From Collimonas pratensis (GTDB taxonomy: Bacteria; Pseudomonadota; Gammaproteobacteria; Burkholderiales; Burkholderiaceae_D), in NCBI RefSeq assembly GCF_001584185.1, contig NZ_CP013234.1:558001-622000 (forward strand): a stretch of DNA of 64,000 bases. Direction: 5' to 3'. This document shows positions 20,658 to 28,195 of the stretch, piece by piece (the first letter of the stretch is position 1; each line of letters begins with the position of its first letter). A program made the position numbers and the translations under genes. The notes under the pieces were generated by a model that was not told the origin of the DNA, made no database searches, and saw only the letters and a list, made by a program, of their open reading frames with translations.

Positions 20658-21290
20658 ATGAGTATTCATCATCTTCCAGCATCCCGTGCCATAGCAGCCT
20701 ATCCAGATTCAGCAGAGTTGACGATCAAGATTGTGGAAAATGAGGATGAGCGGCTCAAGGCCATGCTGGTAAGAGCCATCGTCTATATGCATGAGCAGCA
20801 GTGCCCATTCAGTGAAGAATTCGACCTGAACGATCATACCTCCACTCAGATCATTGGACTAGACCAGGATGGGGAACCGGTATTGACAGCCCGCATCCGC
20901 TATTTCAACAAGCTGGCAAAAATCGAACGTTTGGCCATACGCAGCGAGTATCGTGGCCGCGGCTACGCCCATCGCCTGCTTCAGTTCATGCTGGACCTGT
21001 GCCGGCAAAAGGGCTTCTCGTGCTTCTATCTGCATGCACAGGCCCGCCTGCAGTTTTTCTACGAAGGCTACGGTTTTCGTCCCGTGGGCGGCGATTTCGC
21101 CTTCTCCGACCACGACTATGTCGAGATGGTTCTGGAAGAAGACGAAAAGCTGCCTCAGCCGGCACAGCAGATCGGCCATTGGCCGATGTTTCTCAACCGG
21201 CCCGAGAACAATCTGGATCAAGCCGGTCCTCTGGAGTTTGGTATCTCCCGTGAGCACTTGCATGGCTTGACCGAGGGAGTGCGGGCATGA
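20658..21290 (+). CDS. GNAT family N-acetyltransferase
   Basis: 210 aa. The acetyl-CoA-binding motif A is ERLAIRSEYRGRGYAHRLLQFML (about 95-117), with the R-G-x-G-x-A pyrophosphate loop. Motif B is FYLHAQARLQFFYEGYGFRPVG, which is typical GNAT. A C-terminal extension of about 55 residues (from EEDEKLPQPAQQ) is not part of the core fold. The Shine-Dalgarno AAGGAA lies upstream. Its stop overlaps the start of the M20 gene by 4 nt. In context it probably acetylates an intermediate of the operon's unknown pathway. Confidence 0.85.
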   Translation: MSIHHLPASRAIAAYPDSAELTIKIVENEDERLKAMLVRAIVYMHEQQCPFSEEFDLNDHTSTQIIGLDQDGEPVLTARIRYFNKLAKIERLAIRSEYRGRGYAHRLLQFMLDLCRQKGFSCFYLHAQARLQFFYEGYGFRPVGGDFAFSDHDYVEMVLEEDEKLPQPAQQIGHWPMFLNRPENNLDQAGPLEFGISREHLHGLTEGVRA

Positions 21291-22489
21291 AACGTTTGCT
21301 TGCAGGGGCAGCACTGAGCCTGGTGCTGAGCACTGCCACGGCTGCGGAAGGCATAGCGCCGCACTACCGCGAGTTGCTTGAACGCCTGGTCAACATCAAC
21401 ACTGAAACCCACAACCTTGCGGGGCTGGAGCAGGTCCGCCAATTGCTGATCCCGCAGTTCGAATCGCTTGGACTTGTGTTGACGCGGCACCGCCTGGCGC
21501 AAGACGGCCGTGAAGTGCTGAGCTTTGAAATGCCCGGGGCGCAACCTAAGGTGCTGCTGGTGGGGCATCTTGATACGGTATTTCCTGTCACGGGGGCCTT
21601 CCAGAAGCTGAAAGACCAAGGCAATCGTCTCGCTGGCCCTGGCGTGATAGACATGAAGGGCGGGGTGGTGCTGTTGCTCAACGTGCTGGCGCAACTCAAG
21701 GAACATGGCGGACTGGATCAGGTGCGCGTGGCGCTGAATGACGATGAAGAGATCGGTTCACCCAACTCCAAAGCAACGCTACGCGATCTTGCGCAAGGAC
21801 TGCCATTCGGATTGGTCTTCGAGCCTGGCCTGGAGGATGGCTCTGTCGTCAGCAGCCAGTCCGGTGTTCGCTGGATCAAGTTGACGACGACTGGCAAAGC
21901 CGCACACGCTGGATTGGAACCTGAAAAGGGCATAGATGCCTGCCTGGACCTGGCAATCAAAGTCAAGAAAGTGGCTGGTCTGGCGCAAGCCGGCAAAGGC
22001 CTGACGATCAACCCTGGCCTCATGGACGGCGGCAGCAAACCTAACGTGGTGTGCGAGAACGCCAGTGTCACATTCGATATCCGGTTTCGTTCGCTGGCCG
22101 ACTGGCAGGATGTTTCGTCTGCCATCCGGCAAATCGGCGCGGTCAGCGATGTTTACAACGCATCTTTGCAGCAGGGTACGCATACAGAAGTGACGCAGTT
22201 GGCAGAAATGCCTTTGCTGCCAGTTGCCGATACCGCCGAACTGCTTGAGCGTATTCAGACCAGTGCCCGCTCACTCGGACAAACCGTTGGCGCTCGTGCC
22301 GTTGGTTACGGTAGCGACGGCAACAACCTGGCCGAAACAGGCATGCAATTACTGGTCGGCGTAGGTCCTTATGGCGGCGGCATGCATTCAGACCAGGAGT
22401 TCATGCTGCTGCGTTCTTATCAGGAACGCCTGTCACTTATTACCCTGTTGATCACCCAACTTTCTCACTCTCAAAAAGGCACATCATGA
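21287..22489 (+). CDS. Exported M20 family zinc metallohydrolase (carboxypeptidase G2-like)
   Basis: 400 aa. An N-terminal signal peptide (MKRLLAGAALSLVLSTATA) makes this an exported enzyme. M20 zinc-ligand motifs are visible: LLVGHLDTVFPV (first His/Asp), GVIDMKGGVV (bridging Asp), NDDEEIGSPNSK (catalytic Glu/ligand Glu), and a C-terminal GPYGGGMHSDQEF (last His). The lid/dimerisation domain lies between. Such enzymes remove C-terminal Glu or other acyl/amino acid groups by amide hydrolysis. ATGA overlaps both neighbours, so it is coupled to the GNAT and isochorismatase-like genes. An export signal inside a biosynthetic-looking operon is unusual. Confidence 0.87.
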   Translation: MKRLLAGAALSLVLSTATAAEGIAPHYRELLERLVNINTETHNLAGLEQVRQLLIPQFESLGLVLTRHRLAQDGREVLSFEMPGAQPKVLLVGHLDTVFPVTGAFQKLKDQGNRLAGPGVIDMKGGVVLLLNVLAQLKEHGGLDQVRVALNDDEEIGSPNSKATLRDLAQGLPFGLVFEPGLEDGSVVSSQSGVRWIKLTTTGKAAHAGLEPEKGIDACLDLAIKVKKVAGLAQAGKGLTINPGLMDGGSKPNVVCENASVTFDIRFRSLADWQDVSSAIRQIGAVSDVYNASLQQGTHTEVTQLAEMPLLPVADTAELLERIQTSARSLGQTVGARAVGYGSDGNNLAETGMQLLVGVGPYGGGMHSDQEFMLLRSYQERLSLITLLITQLSHSQKGTS

Positions 22490-23028
22490 AAGCATTAGTC
22501 GTTATCGATATCCAACGCGAATACATCGCACCAGGCCGCAAGTTCCAGATCCATGGCATCGGTCCATCGCTGAAGAACGCTTATGCGATGCTACGCTTCG
22601 CTCGTACGCAAGACTGGCCCATCGTGCATGTGCAGCATCTGCAAGATGGCGAAATATTCAACCGCAACTCTGACACGTCTGACTTCATTGACAGTTTTGT
22701 GCCAGAGGCCAACGAGGTGCTGGCGGTCAAGAACAACTACTCGTCGTTTTCTTCGCCAGCCTTTGTCAAGTTCGCGGCGGAGCATCCGGATCATGAGTTC
22801 ATTGTCATTGGTTATGGCACCACGATGTGCTGCCTGTCCACCATTGTCGACGGCTACCACCGCGGCTACCGCTTCGCCTTGGTAGAAGATGCTTGCGCCG
22901 CGCTGGCGGTTGGCGATCACTCGGAAGCCTCGATGCATGATCATGCTGTCGCTATCCTGGGGCCATTTTCGCGCCGCACACGGACAGAGGAAGAAACCAC
23001 GCTGAATTCATTTTCGGCAAAGATCTGA
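22486..23028 (+). CDS. Isochorismatase-like cysteine hydrolase
   Basis: 180 aa. The catalytic triad of the family is visible: Asp8 in VVIDIQREY, Lys about 82 in LAVKNNYSSF, and Cys about 115 in GYGTTMCCLSTIVDGYHRGY, with the usual small residues before the Cys. The family includes nicotinamidase, N-carbamoylsarcosine amidase and isochorismatase; sequence alone does not choose among them. Its start overlaps the M20 stop by 4 nt. With an upstream nucleotidyltransferase of the NMN-adenylyltransferase superfamily, an amide or pyridine-type substrate is a possible but untested link. Confidence 0.85.
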   Translation: MKALVVIDIQREYIAPGRKFQIHGIGPSLKNAYAMLRFARTQDWPIVHVQHLQDGEIFNRNSDTSDFIDSFVPEANEVLAVKNNYSSFSSPAFVKFAAEHPDHEFIVIGYGTTMCCLSTIVDGYHRGYRFALVEDACAALAVGDHSEASMHDHAVAILGPFSRRTRTEEETTLNSFSAKI

Positions 23029-23070
23029 TCGTCCCTACAACCTGACCCTATTCTCAGAAAGAGGTTTTCC

Positions 23071-23853
23071 ATGCAAATCGTTCCCTCCCCGGCGCATATG
23101 CCATCCGAAGCGACTGCAAGCAATGCCGCGCAGTTGATACAACGTGTGGCAGGGCCGGCCGATGGCCTGCCTGTCTTGATTGCCACCATGCACGGCAAAG
23201 AAGCGGTGCTGGCGCCGCCATTGGCAGAGCTGGGGTTCCAGGTGCTGCTGCCGCTTGACTATGACACCGACATGCTGGGGACTTTCTCCGGCGACGTGCG
23301 GCGTCCGGGCACGGCAGTCGAGGCTGCTCTGGAGAAGGCGCGCCGTGCCTGTAAAGCTACTGGCATACCGCGCGCCATTTCCAGCGAGGGCTCATACCGG
23401 CCTTGCCAGACACTGTTTCCAGGCGCCCGCAACGTCGAGTTGCTCGCTTTTGTCGACATGGAGAGTGGGCAAGAGTTCGTGGAGTACATGACCGATCTGC
23501 CCACGCGCTTTGTCAAAGACCGGGTTCCTGCAGATTTTTCTTCTCCTGAAGTGCAGGCGCTGCTGTCGGCTATGGGGTGGCCCGAAGTGCGCGCTTTGGT
23601 TGTCCCGGAAGATCCAGGACAAGGTGTGGTGGCGCCCGAGTGGGTGTTCAAGGGATTGGCTGACGTCCCGTCTCTGATGGAAGCGATGCGCGCGTGTGCT
23701 GCCCAATCCAGCGACGGCCGCCTGCACCTGGAAAGCGACCTGCGCGCGCACATGAACCCGACACGCATGGCTTCAGTCGCGCGCGTGGGTGAGCGTTTAG
23801 TGCAACGCCTGCGTCGCCAAGGTTATGGCCTGCCTTTGCAACGTGCTGCCTGA
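23071..23853 (+). CDS. DUF6671-like conserved protein, last gene of operon
   Basis: 260 aa, preceded by AGAGG. Conserved-looking stretches are VLIATMHGKEAVLAPPLAELGF near the N-terminus, FSGDVRRPGTAVEAALEKARRAC, and HLESDLRAHMNPTRMASVARVGERLV near the C-terminus. I associate LIATMHxKE proteins with the DUF6671 family, whose function I do not know. Only a 42-bp gap separates it from the isochorismatase-like gene. A long hairpin follows 33 bp after the stop and probably ends the operon. The many conserved acidic and His residues would suit a hydrolase or metal enzyme, but this is conjecture. Confidence 0.6.
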   Translation: MQIVPSPAHMPSEATASNAAQLIQRVAGPADGLPVLIATMHGKEAVLAPPLAELGFQVLLPLDYDTDMLGTFSGDVRRPGTAVEAALEKARRACKATGIPRAISSEGSYRPCQTLFPGARNVELLAFVDMESGQEFVEYMTDLPTRFVKDRVPADFSSPEVQALLSAMGWPEVRALVVPEDPGQGVVAPEWVFKGLADVPSLMEAMRACAAQSSDGRLHLESDLRAHMNPTRMASVARVGERLVQRLRRQGYGLPLQRAA

Positions 23854-23886
23854 GGCGGCAAATCCCGCTTGCGGGCCGCAATGACA

Positions 23887-23923
23887 CCAAGATGATTGCG
23901 TCCTGCGGACGTAATCATCTTGG
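23887..23923. terminator. Bidirectional hairpin terminator between the operon and the LysR gene
   Basis: CCAAGATGATTGCGTCC (23887-23903) pairs with GGACGTAATCATCTTGG (23907-23923) with one G-T wobble and a 3-nt loop. It lies between two convergent genes, as expected for a shared terminator. The downstream T-run is weak (CTTGCTTATTC). Confidence 0.6.
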
Positions 23924-23928
23924 CTTGC

Positions 23929-24837
23929 TTATTCTGGCCGAGACATGGCGAGCTGAAGCCAATTGACAAAAGCCTGCACCTCGGGATCGCGACGCGGTCC
24001 GTGGCAAAGATAGAAGGAGCGAGGGCTTACAAGCCGCTCTGTCAGCGGTGCGACCAGCAGGCCTTCTGCGAGCAGCGAGTCAACCAGCGGTGAATTTCCC
24101 AGCGCGATGCCATGGCCCATGGTGGCCGCCTGGACCAACTGATCCAGATGGCTGAAGCGAAAACCGATATCGTTCAACGGCAGATCGGCGCCCATCTGTT
24201 CGAACCAGTATGGCCATTGCAGCCATGGCCATGCATTTTGCGGGTCGCCCAGATGCAATAAGGTGTGATGCTGCAAATCGTCGATGCAAGTCAGCTTGCG
24301 CCCGCTGCGCTGCAATAGCGCCGGACTGCACACCGGAAACACTTCTTCCTTGGCGAGAAAAACGTCGCTGTCGGCGGAAACCATGTCCGGCGAAGTGTAG
24401 CGGATCGCGATATCGACTACGCCTTGCTTGAGGTCGACCAGGCGATTATCCGCATCGATATGCAGCGCGACTTCGGGGCATTGGGCACGGAAACGAGCCA
24501 GTCTCGGCACCAGCCAAAGCGCTGCAAATGAAGTTGTCGTGGATACTTTAACCCCGCGCTGGGTGAATTCCTTGCGCAGGCTGGCGACCGTTTCCGACAG
24601 GTGATTCAGCGACTCGTTCACTGCTTCAAACAGTACGCGCCCCTGTTCCGTCAGTTCTAAAGCCCGATGGCGTCGCTCAAACAGCACCAAGCCCAAAGAT
24701 TCTTCCAGTTTTTTGACCTGGCGGCTGATTGCGGATTGCGTGAGAAAAATCTCGTCGCCTGCCTTGGAAAAACTCAACTGCCTTGCCGCCGCCTCAAAAC
24801 CGACCAGCAAATCCAGGGGGGGAAGCCGTCGCGTCAT
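23929..24837 (-). CDS. LysR-family transcriptional regulator (GcvA/AmpR-like)
   Basis: 302 aa. An N-terminal winged helix-turn-helix (about 5-64; FEAAARQLSFSKAGDEIFLTQSAISRQVKKLE) precedes a substrate-binding-like effector domain. The LPPLDLLVGFEAAARQ start resembles the GcvA subgroup. LysR regulators usually act on a divergent neighbour; the first gene in that direction is the AWYIWY peptide gene at 25407, 569 bp away, then the P450. Regulation of the convergent six-gene operon is less likely by position. Targets are inferred only. Confidence 0.9.
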   Translation of the reverse strand: MTRRLPPLDLLVGFEAAARQLSFSKAGDEIFLTQSAISRQVKKLEESLGLVLFERRHRALELTEQGRVLFEAVNESLNHLSETVASLRKEFTQRGVKVSTTTSFAALWLVPRLARFRAQCPEVALHIDADNRLVDLKQGVVDIAIRYTSPDMVSADSDVFLAKEEVFPVCSPALLQRSGRKLTCIDDLQHHTLLHLGDPQNAWPWLQWPYWFEQMGADLPLNDIGFRFSHLDQLVQAATMGHGIALGNSPLVDSLLAEGLLVAPLTERLVSPRSFYLCHGPRRDPEVQAFVNWLQLAMSRPE

Positions 24838-25406
24838 ATGGGGTAATCGTCCTTTTGGTGCAAATTGCTACGGTTGATAAGAAAAATAACCGGCAATTCA
24901 AACAATTGCCGTTTAAGTGAAATTAGGGGAATTCTAAGTTGCGCTCATCTGCAATACATTGCTCCGCGCCGATTTTTGATCGCGCATTACGTATTGACTT
25001 TCACCAAAGGGACGATTGTTCCTGCACGGCAAGTGCAGTAATTTAACATACCAAATCTTGTCATATTCCATAAAAGTACAGACCTGTCTGTTTTTTGTGA
25101 CAAGCCATGGATGATTGAAGTACCCGTGCTATACGTTTGAGGCGATCATGCAAAACCTCGCGATGGCGCGCGCCTGCTGGCTGAGTGCGCAATTCTGAGG
25201 AACTTCTGGCCGAGCGTGAGATGGAACAAGTGGTAAAAATATTGCGCCAAGGCAATTGCGGGGACTGCGATTGTGGGATAGCATTGATTCGACGGGAGTG
25301 ATCCTGATGTCGACACTTCCCTCATGCCATCAATGGCTACCCCCGTACTACCTGAGCATTCCATGCTGCCCAAAAGGCAGTTCACAATTAAAGGAAGGTG
25401 CTACTG
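24838..25406. other. Long intergenic region between LysR and the peptide gene
   Basis: 569 bp, lower in GC than the surroundings from 24850 to 25110. It holds an inverted repeat CGGCAATT-CAAAC-AATTGCCG (24891-24911) about 55 bp ahead of the LysR start, a possible LysR operator, and a small hairpin with a T-run (ACAGA-CCTG-TCTGT-TTTTTT, 25078-25096). The part from 25130 to 25400 has no gene that I can support. The promoter for the peptide gene should lie here but no clear -35/-10 pair stands out. Confidence 0.5.
24891..24911. promoter_or_regulatory. Inverted repeat upstream of the LysR gene
   Basis: Arms CGGCAATT and AATTGCCG are perfect over 8 bp around a 5-nt spacer, 54 bp before the regulator's start codon. 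This geometry suits an autoregulatory or divergent operator, but a stem-loop in the leader is equally possible. Confidence 0.35.
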
Positions 25407-25487
25407 ATGAAAATTCTTTTCACTCTCAAAAATATGCTGACACGCCAAAAAAGCCTGAAGGCATACGCTTGGTACATCTGGTATTGA
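25407..25487 (+). CDS. Atropopeptide-type RiPP precursor peptide ending in AWYIWY
   Basis: A 26-codon gene. The start is fixed by AAGGAAGG at 25391-25398, 8 nt before the ATG. The first 20 residues (MKILFTLKNM... to ...LKAY) form a basic leader with five Lys and one Arg. The last six residues are AWYIWY, directly before the stop. From memory, AWYIWY is exactly the residue sequence of tryptorubin A, whose Trp and Tyr side chains are crosslinked by one cytochrome P450. The following gene is a P450 on the same strand. The core carries no Cys, Ser or Thr, which excludes lanthipeptide or thiazole chemistry. The sequence and context are seen; the product is inferred. The leader is presumably removed by host proteases, since none is encoded nearby. 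Confidence 0.88.
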   Translation: MKILFTLKNMLTRQKSLKAYAWYIWY

Positions 25488-25492
25488 ACCTG

Positions 25493-25538
25493 CAGGCCAT
25501 TGCCTGATTGCAGGGATGCGGCTGGAATTTCCAGCCGC
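25493..25538 (+). other. Two stem-loops between precursor and P450 genes
   Basis: CAGGC-CATT-GCCTG (25493-25506) is followed by GCGGCTGG-AATTT-CCAGCCGC (25518-25538). The second stem can extend to 10 bp. Neither is followed by a T-run, so they look like an RNA-stabilising or partial attenuating structure. Such structures often let a precursor be made in excess of its enzyme. Confidence 0.5.
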
Positions 25539-25597
25539 GTTCGGTGAAGCCCTGATCGGCCCGCCGGACGCGGGCCTCCGTCTCATGGAGACCATTG

Positions 25598-26632
25598 ATG
25601 TCGAATGCCGCAAAGTACACACGAACTACCGTTTTTACGCCCAGGCTTCAAGCTCTCTTGCACGATCATCGCAGCGAAGATGTTTTCCGGCTGGATGAGA
25701 ACACTGTTGGTGTCGCCGGGTCCGCTTTGACCCACCAGATCCTCAGCGCCAGGCCAGCCACAGAAATCGAACGTCCGACATTTAAACCCCTGCACGGACG
25801 TTCCATTCCCCGCAACGACGCTTTGAAGCTGATGCAAGCGATCGGCAGCGATGTGCGGGCGGCATTGAAGAGGCCTGTATCCAAAACAGTTGATTTCTCG
25901 GGCGAATGGCCGCGCGTCGGGCACGTTTACCTGCGCGATCTTATTCTCGGCGAAGATCCATATCGGCTGCGCTTCCTTATGGACCGCATATTGGAATTGA
26001 CGCCCAAACTGACCTGGGCCGTGATCGCCGCCGGCGCGGCGTCGTCGGTCCGGCTCCGTCCGGAAGCATCCGCCATCGCGAAACTCACCGCCAGTGCATC
26101 GACCTACAACGACCGCCGTTATGCCATGGGGCTTTATCGGCGCACCGCCGCTCCGGTCTGTTTCACTATCTCCACGCTGGTCGCCAACGCACTCTGGCTC
26201 GGATCGCCATTCGACAAAGACACCTCGAACCGGAACATCCTGTATGAAGCCCTGCGGCTGCTGCCGCCATCCTGGAACATCTTGAGGAGCGCCTCCCCCG
26301 AGTACTGCGCCCTCGACTCTCGGATCGGTCCGAACGACGACGTCCTGATCTTGCCGCTTCTCAGTCACCGCGACCCTGCAATCTGGGACGATGCCGATGA
26401 ATTCCGCCCCGAGCGCTGGGATAGCCTCAACCCCAGCGAGCAACCCGGATACCTGCCTTTCGGCCACACGTCCGAACGCTGCTGGGGACAGCATATGGTG
26501 ATGCCACTGGCGGAGAGGCTGCTCGATATCATTCGTAACAACGGCCTTGCCGTCAGCCCGCGGCAAATCACGGCTGATGTGCCGCTTGCTGGTCTTCTTG
26601 GCGTCTTCCAGGTCAGCGTCGTCAGGCAGTGA
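25598..26632 (+). CDS. Cytochrome P450, proposed atropopeptide cyclase
   Basis: 344 aa from ATG 25598 (GGAG 7 nt upstream; a TTG lies just before). The haem-binding loop is FGHTSERCWGQ with the Cys ligand at about 295. The K-helix ExxR is EALRLLPPSW (E217, R220), and the meander motif is HRDPAIWDDADEFRPERW. The I-helix region around AAPVCFT (184-190) lacks the usual AGxxT acid/alcohol pair. It is shorter than a typical bacterial P450 (about 400 aa), the deficit falling before the K-helix. It would form carbon-carbon and carbon-nitrogen links between Trp and Tyr of the upstream peptide. No ferredoxin or reductase is encoded nearby, so host redox partners are needed. Confidence 0.9.
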   Translation: MSNAAKYTRTTVFTPRLQALLHDHRSEDVFRLDENTVGVAGSALTHQILSARPATEIERPTFKPLHGRSIPRNDALKLMQAIGSDVRAALKRPVSKTVDFSGEWPRVGHVYLRDLILGEDPYRLRFLMDRILELTPKLTWAVIAAGAASSVRLRPEASAIAKLTASASTYNDRRYAMGLYRRTAAPVCFTISTLVANALWLGSPFDKDTSNRNILYEALRLLPPSWNILRSASPEYCALDSRIGPNDDVLILPLLSHRDPAIWDDADEFRPERWDSLNPSEQPGYLPFGHTSERCWGQHMVMPLAERLLDIIRNNGLAVSPRQITADVPLAGLLGVFQVSVVRQ

Positions 26633-26961
26633 GATGAAGCTCTTTGCCTGCTAAGTCGATCTTATCCAGATGACCCAGCCGCCGCTGCGCAAGGGCAGCC
26701 GGCCGCTCGTACGATCCCTCGCAGTCCAGCGCACATAGCGAGCAGCAAATACTCTTTTTGACGCATCAAAAAGAGTATTTGCTGCTCCTATTAAAAAACT
26801 GAGACTGAGGGGTATTTTCGAGAGGATGGCGACTAAAACGGCCGATGCCTGCTAGAGTAGCGCTGAAGGCGTCCGGAATGCATTTCCCCAACGCGTGCGA
26901 TGCATTCCGGCAAGGCGGCAAGCAGGTCTTGTCATCAGATTATTAAAGCAAGGAGATAAGC
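26633..26961. other. Intergenic region between P450 and thiolase
   Basis: 329 bp. It holds a hairpin with perfect 21-bp arms (26740-26787, listed separately) and, further right, the thiolase Shine-Dalgarno AGGAG at 26951. No gene or further structure was recognised. Confidence 0.5.
26740..26787. terminator. Perfect 21-bp inverted repeat after the P450 gene
   Basis: The arm beginning GAGCAGCAAATACTC (26740-26760) is exactly complementary to 26767-26787, with a 6-nt loop ACGCAT. It lies 107 bp after the P450 stop. The stem itself includes A5/T5 runs next to the loop, but no T-run follows the stem. It may act as a transcript end or RNA-stabilising hairpin; a remnant of a mobile element is the alternative. 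Confidence 0.45.
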
Positions 26962-28146
26962 ATGACAAAAGAAGTCGTCATCGTCGGCGCAGCCCGTACG
27001 GCGATCGGGACATTTGGCGGTGCATTGAAGGATATTGCCCCGGGCGAACTGGGTGCGGTTGCGGTCAAGGAGGCGTTTGCACGCGCCGGCGTCGATCCGC
27101 AGCAGGCTGGCCAGATCATTTTCGGCAACGTCATCCACACCGAGGCGCGCGACATGTATGTATCGCGCGTGGTCGGTATCAATGCCGGCATGAGCAAGGA
27201 ATCCACCGCGTTGACCCTGAACCGCCTGTGCGGCTCGGGTTTGCAAGCCATCATCAGCGCCGCCAACGCCATCCAGCTGGGCGAGACCGATGTTGCCGTC
27301 GGCGGCGGCGTCGAGAGCATGAGCCGTGCGCTGTATGCGAGCCAGGCTGCGCGCTTCGGCGCCCGTATGGGCGATATCAAGATGATCGACATGATGGTGG
27401 GCGCTTTGTCCGATCCGTTCGGCGGCGGTCACATGGGCATCACCGCTGAAAACGTGGCGGAGAAATACGGCATCTCGCGCGAAGCGCAGGATGCTTTCGC
27501 GCTGGAAAGCCAGAAGCGCGCCACGGCGGCCATCGCTGCCGGTCATTTCAAGTCGCAGATTGTGCCGGTTGAGATCAAGTCACGTAAAGGCGTCGCGCTG
27601 TTCGACACCGACGAATATCCGAAGGCTGACGCCACCCTGGAGTCGCTGGCCAAGCTCAAGCCGGCGTTCAAGAAAGAAGGCGGCACGGTCACTGCCGGCA
27701 ATGCCTCCGGTATCAACGACGGCGCTGCTGCCTGCGTGCTGATGGCGGCGGACGCTGCCGCGCAGGCTGGCCTGAAGCCGCTGGCGCGTGTGGTTTCCTA
27801 TGGCGTGGCGGGGGTTGACCCAACCATCATGGGCACCGGTCCGATTCCGGCGGTCCAGCTGGCGCTGAAGCGTGCCGGCCTCAGTCTGGCCGACATGGCG
27901 GTGATCGAATCGAATGAAGCATTCGCCGCGCAATCGCTGGGCGTGTGCAAAGGGCTGGACCTGGATCCGGCGCTGACCAACGTCAACGGCGGCGCTATCG
28001 CTCTTGGCCATCCGCTGGGCGCGAGCGGCACCATCATCGCCGTCAAGTGCCTGTACGAACTGATCCGCACCGGCAAACGCTATGGCCTGATCACCATGTG
28101 CATCGGCGGCGGCCAGGGCATTGCCCTGATCATAGAACGTCTTTGA
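26962..28146 (+). CDS. Acetyl-CoA C-acetyltransferase / beta-ketothiolase
   Basis: 394 aa thiolase. The acylated Cys is in [10 protein letters not shown] (about 90), the active-site His is in GHPLGASG (about 350) and the second Cys in CIGGGQG (about 380). SNEAFAAQ is the thiolase NEAFA signature. It condenses two acetyl-CoA to acetoacetyl-CoA or cleaves 3-ketoacyl-CoA. It is close in style to AtoB/PhaA/BktB; without phaB or phaC nearby the exact role (PHB synthesis or degradation) cannot be fixed. AGGAG precedes the start. It stands alone on the plus strand. Confidence 0.93.
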   Translation: MTKEVVIVGAARTAIGTFGGALKDIAPGELGAVAVKEAFARAGVDPQQAGQIIFGNVIHTEARDMYVSRVVGINAGMSKESTALTLNRLCGSGLQAIISAANAIQLGETDVAVGGGVESMSRALYASQAARFGARMGDIKMIDMMVGALSDPFGGGHMGITAENVAEKYGISREAQDAFALESQKRATAAIAAGHFKSQIVPVEIKSRKGVALFDTDEYPKADATLESLAKLKPAFKKEGGTVTAGNASGINDGAAACVLMAADAAAQAGLKPLARVVSYGVAGVDPTIMGTGPIPAVQLALKRAGLSLADMAVIESNEAFAAQSLGVCKGLDLDPALTNVNGGAIALGHPLGASGTIIAVKCLYELIRTGKRYGLITMCIGGGQGIALIIERL

Positions 28147-28195
28147 TGTGATGGCGCTGGAACTGCCGTGCGGCAGTTCCAGCGGCGCTGCAGGC

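Noticed and set aside
25183..25280. Fragment reading VRNSEELLAEREMEQVVKILRQ, a little like the end of the nucleotidyltransferase at 20520-20600
   Set aside because: Only a few residues match (RN, EQ, L-R), the preceding frame is closed by stops, and no other motif of the family is present. Possible ancient remnant but not supportable.
24838..25400. Search for a redox partner, transporter or second precursor upstream of the peptide gene
   Set aside because: No open frame with family features was found; a 16-codon frame at about 25148 (MQNLAMARACWLSAQF) has no supporting context.
25307..25507. A 66-codon frame (MSTLPSCHQWLPPYY...) with a Shine-Dalgarno, overlapping the peptide gene in another frame
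   Set aside because: It overlaps the AWYIWY gene fully, has no family resemblance, and the competing frame has both a better ribosome-binding site and a meaningful product.
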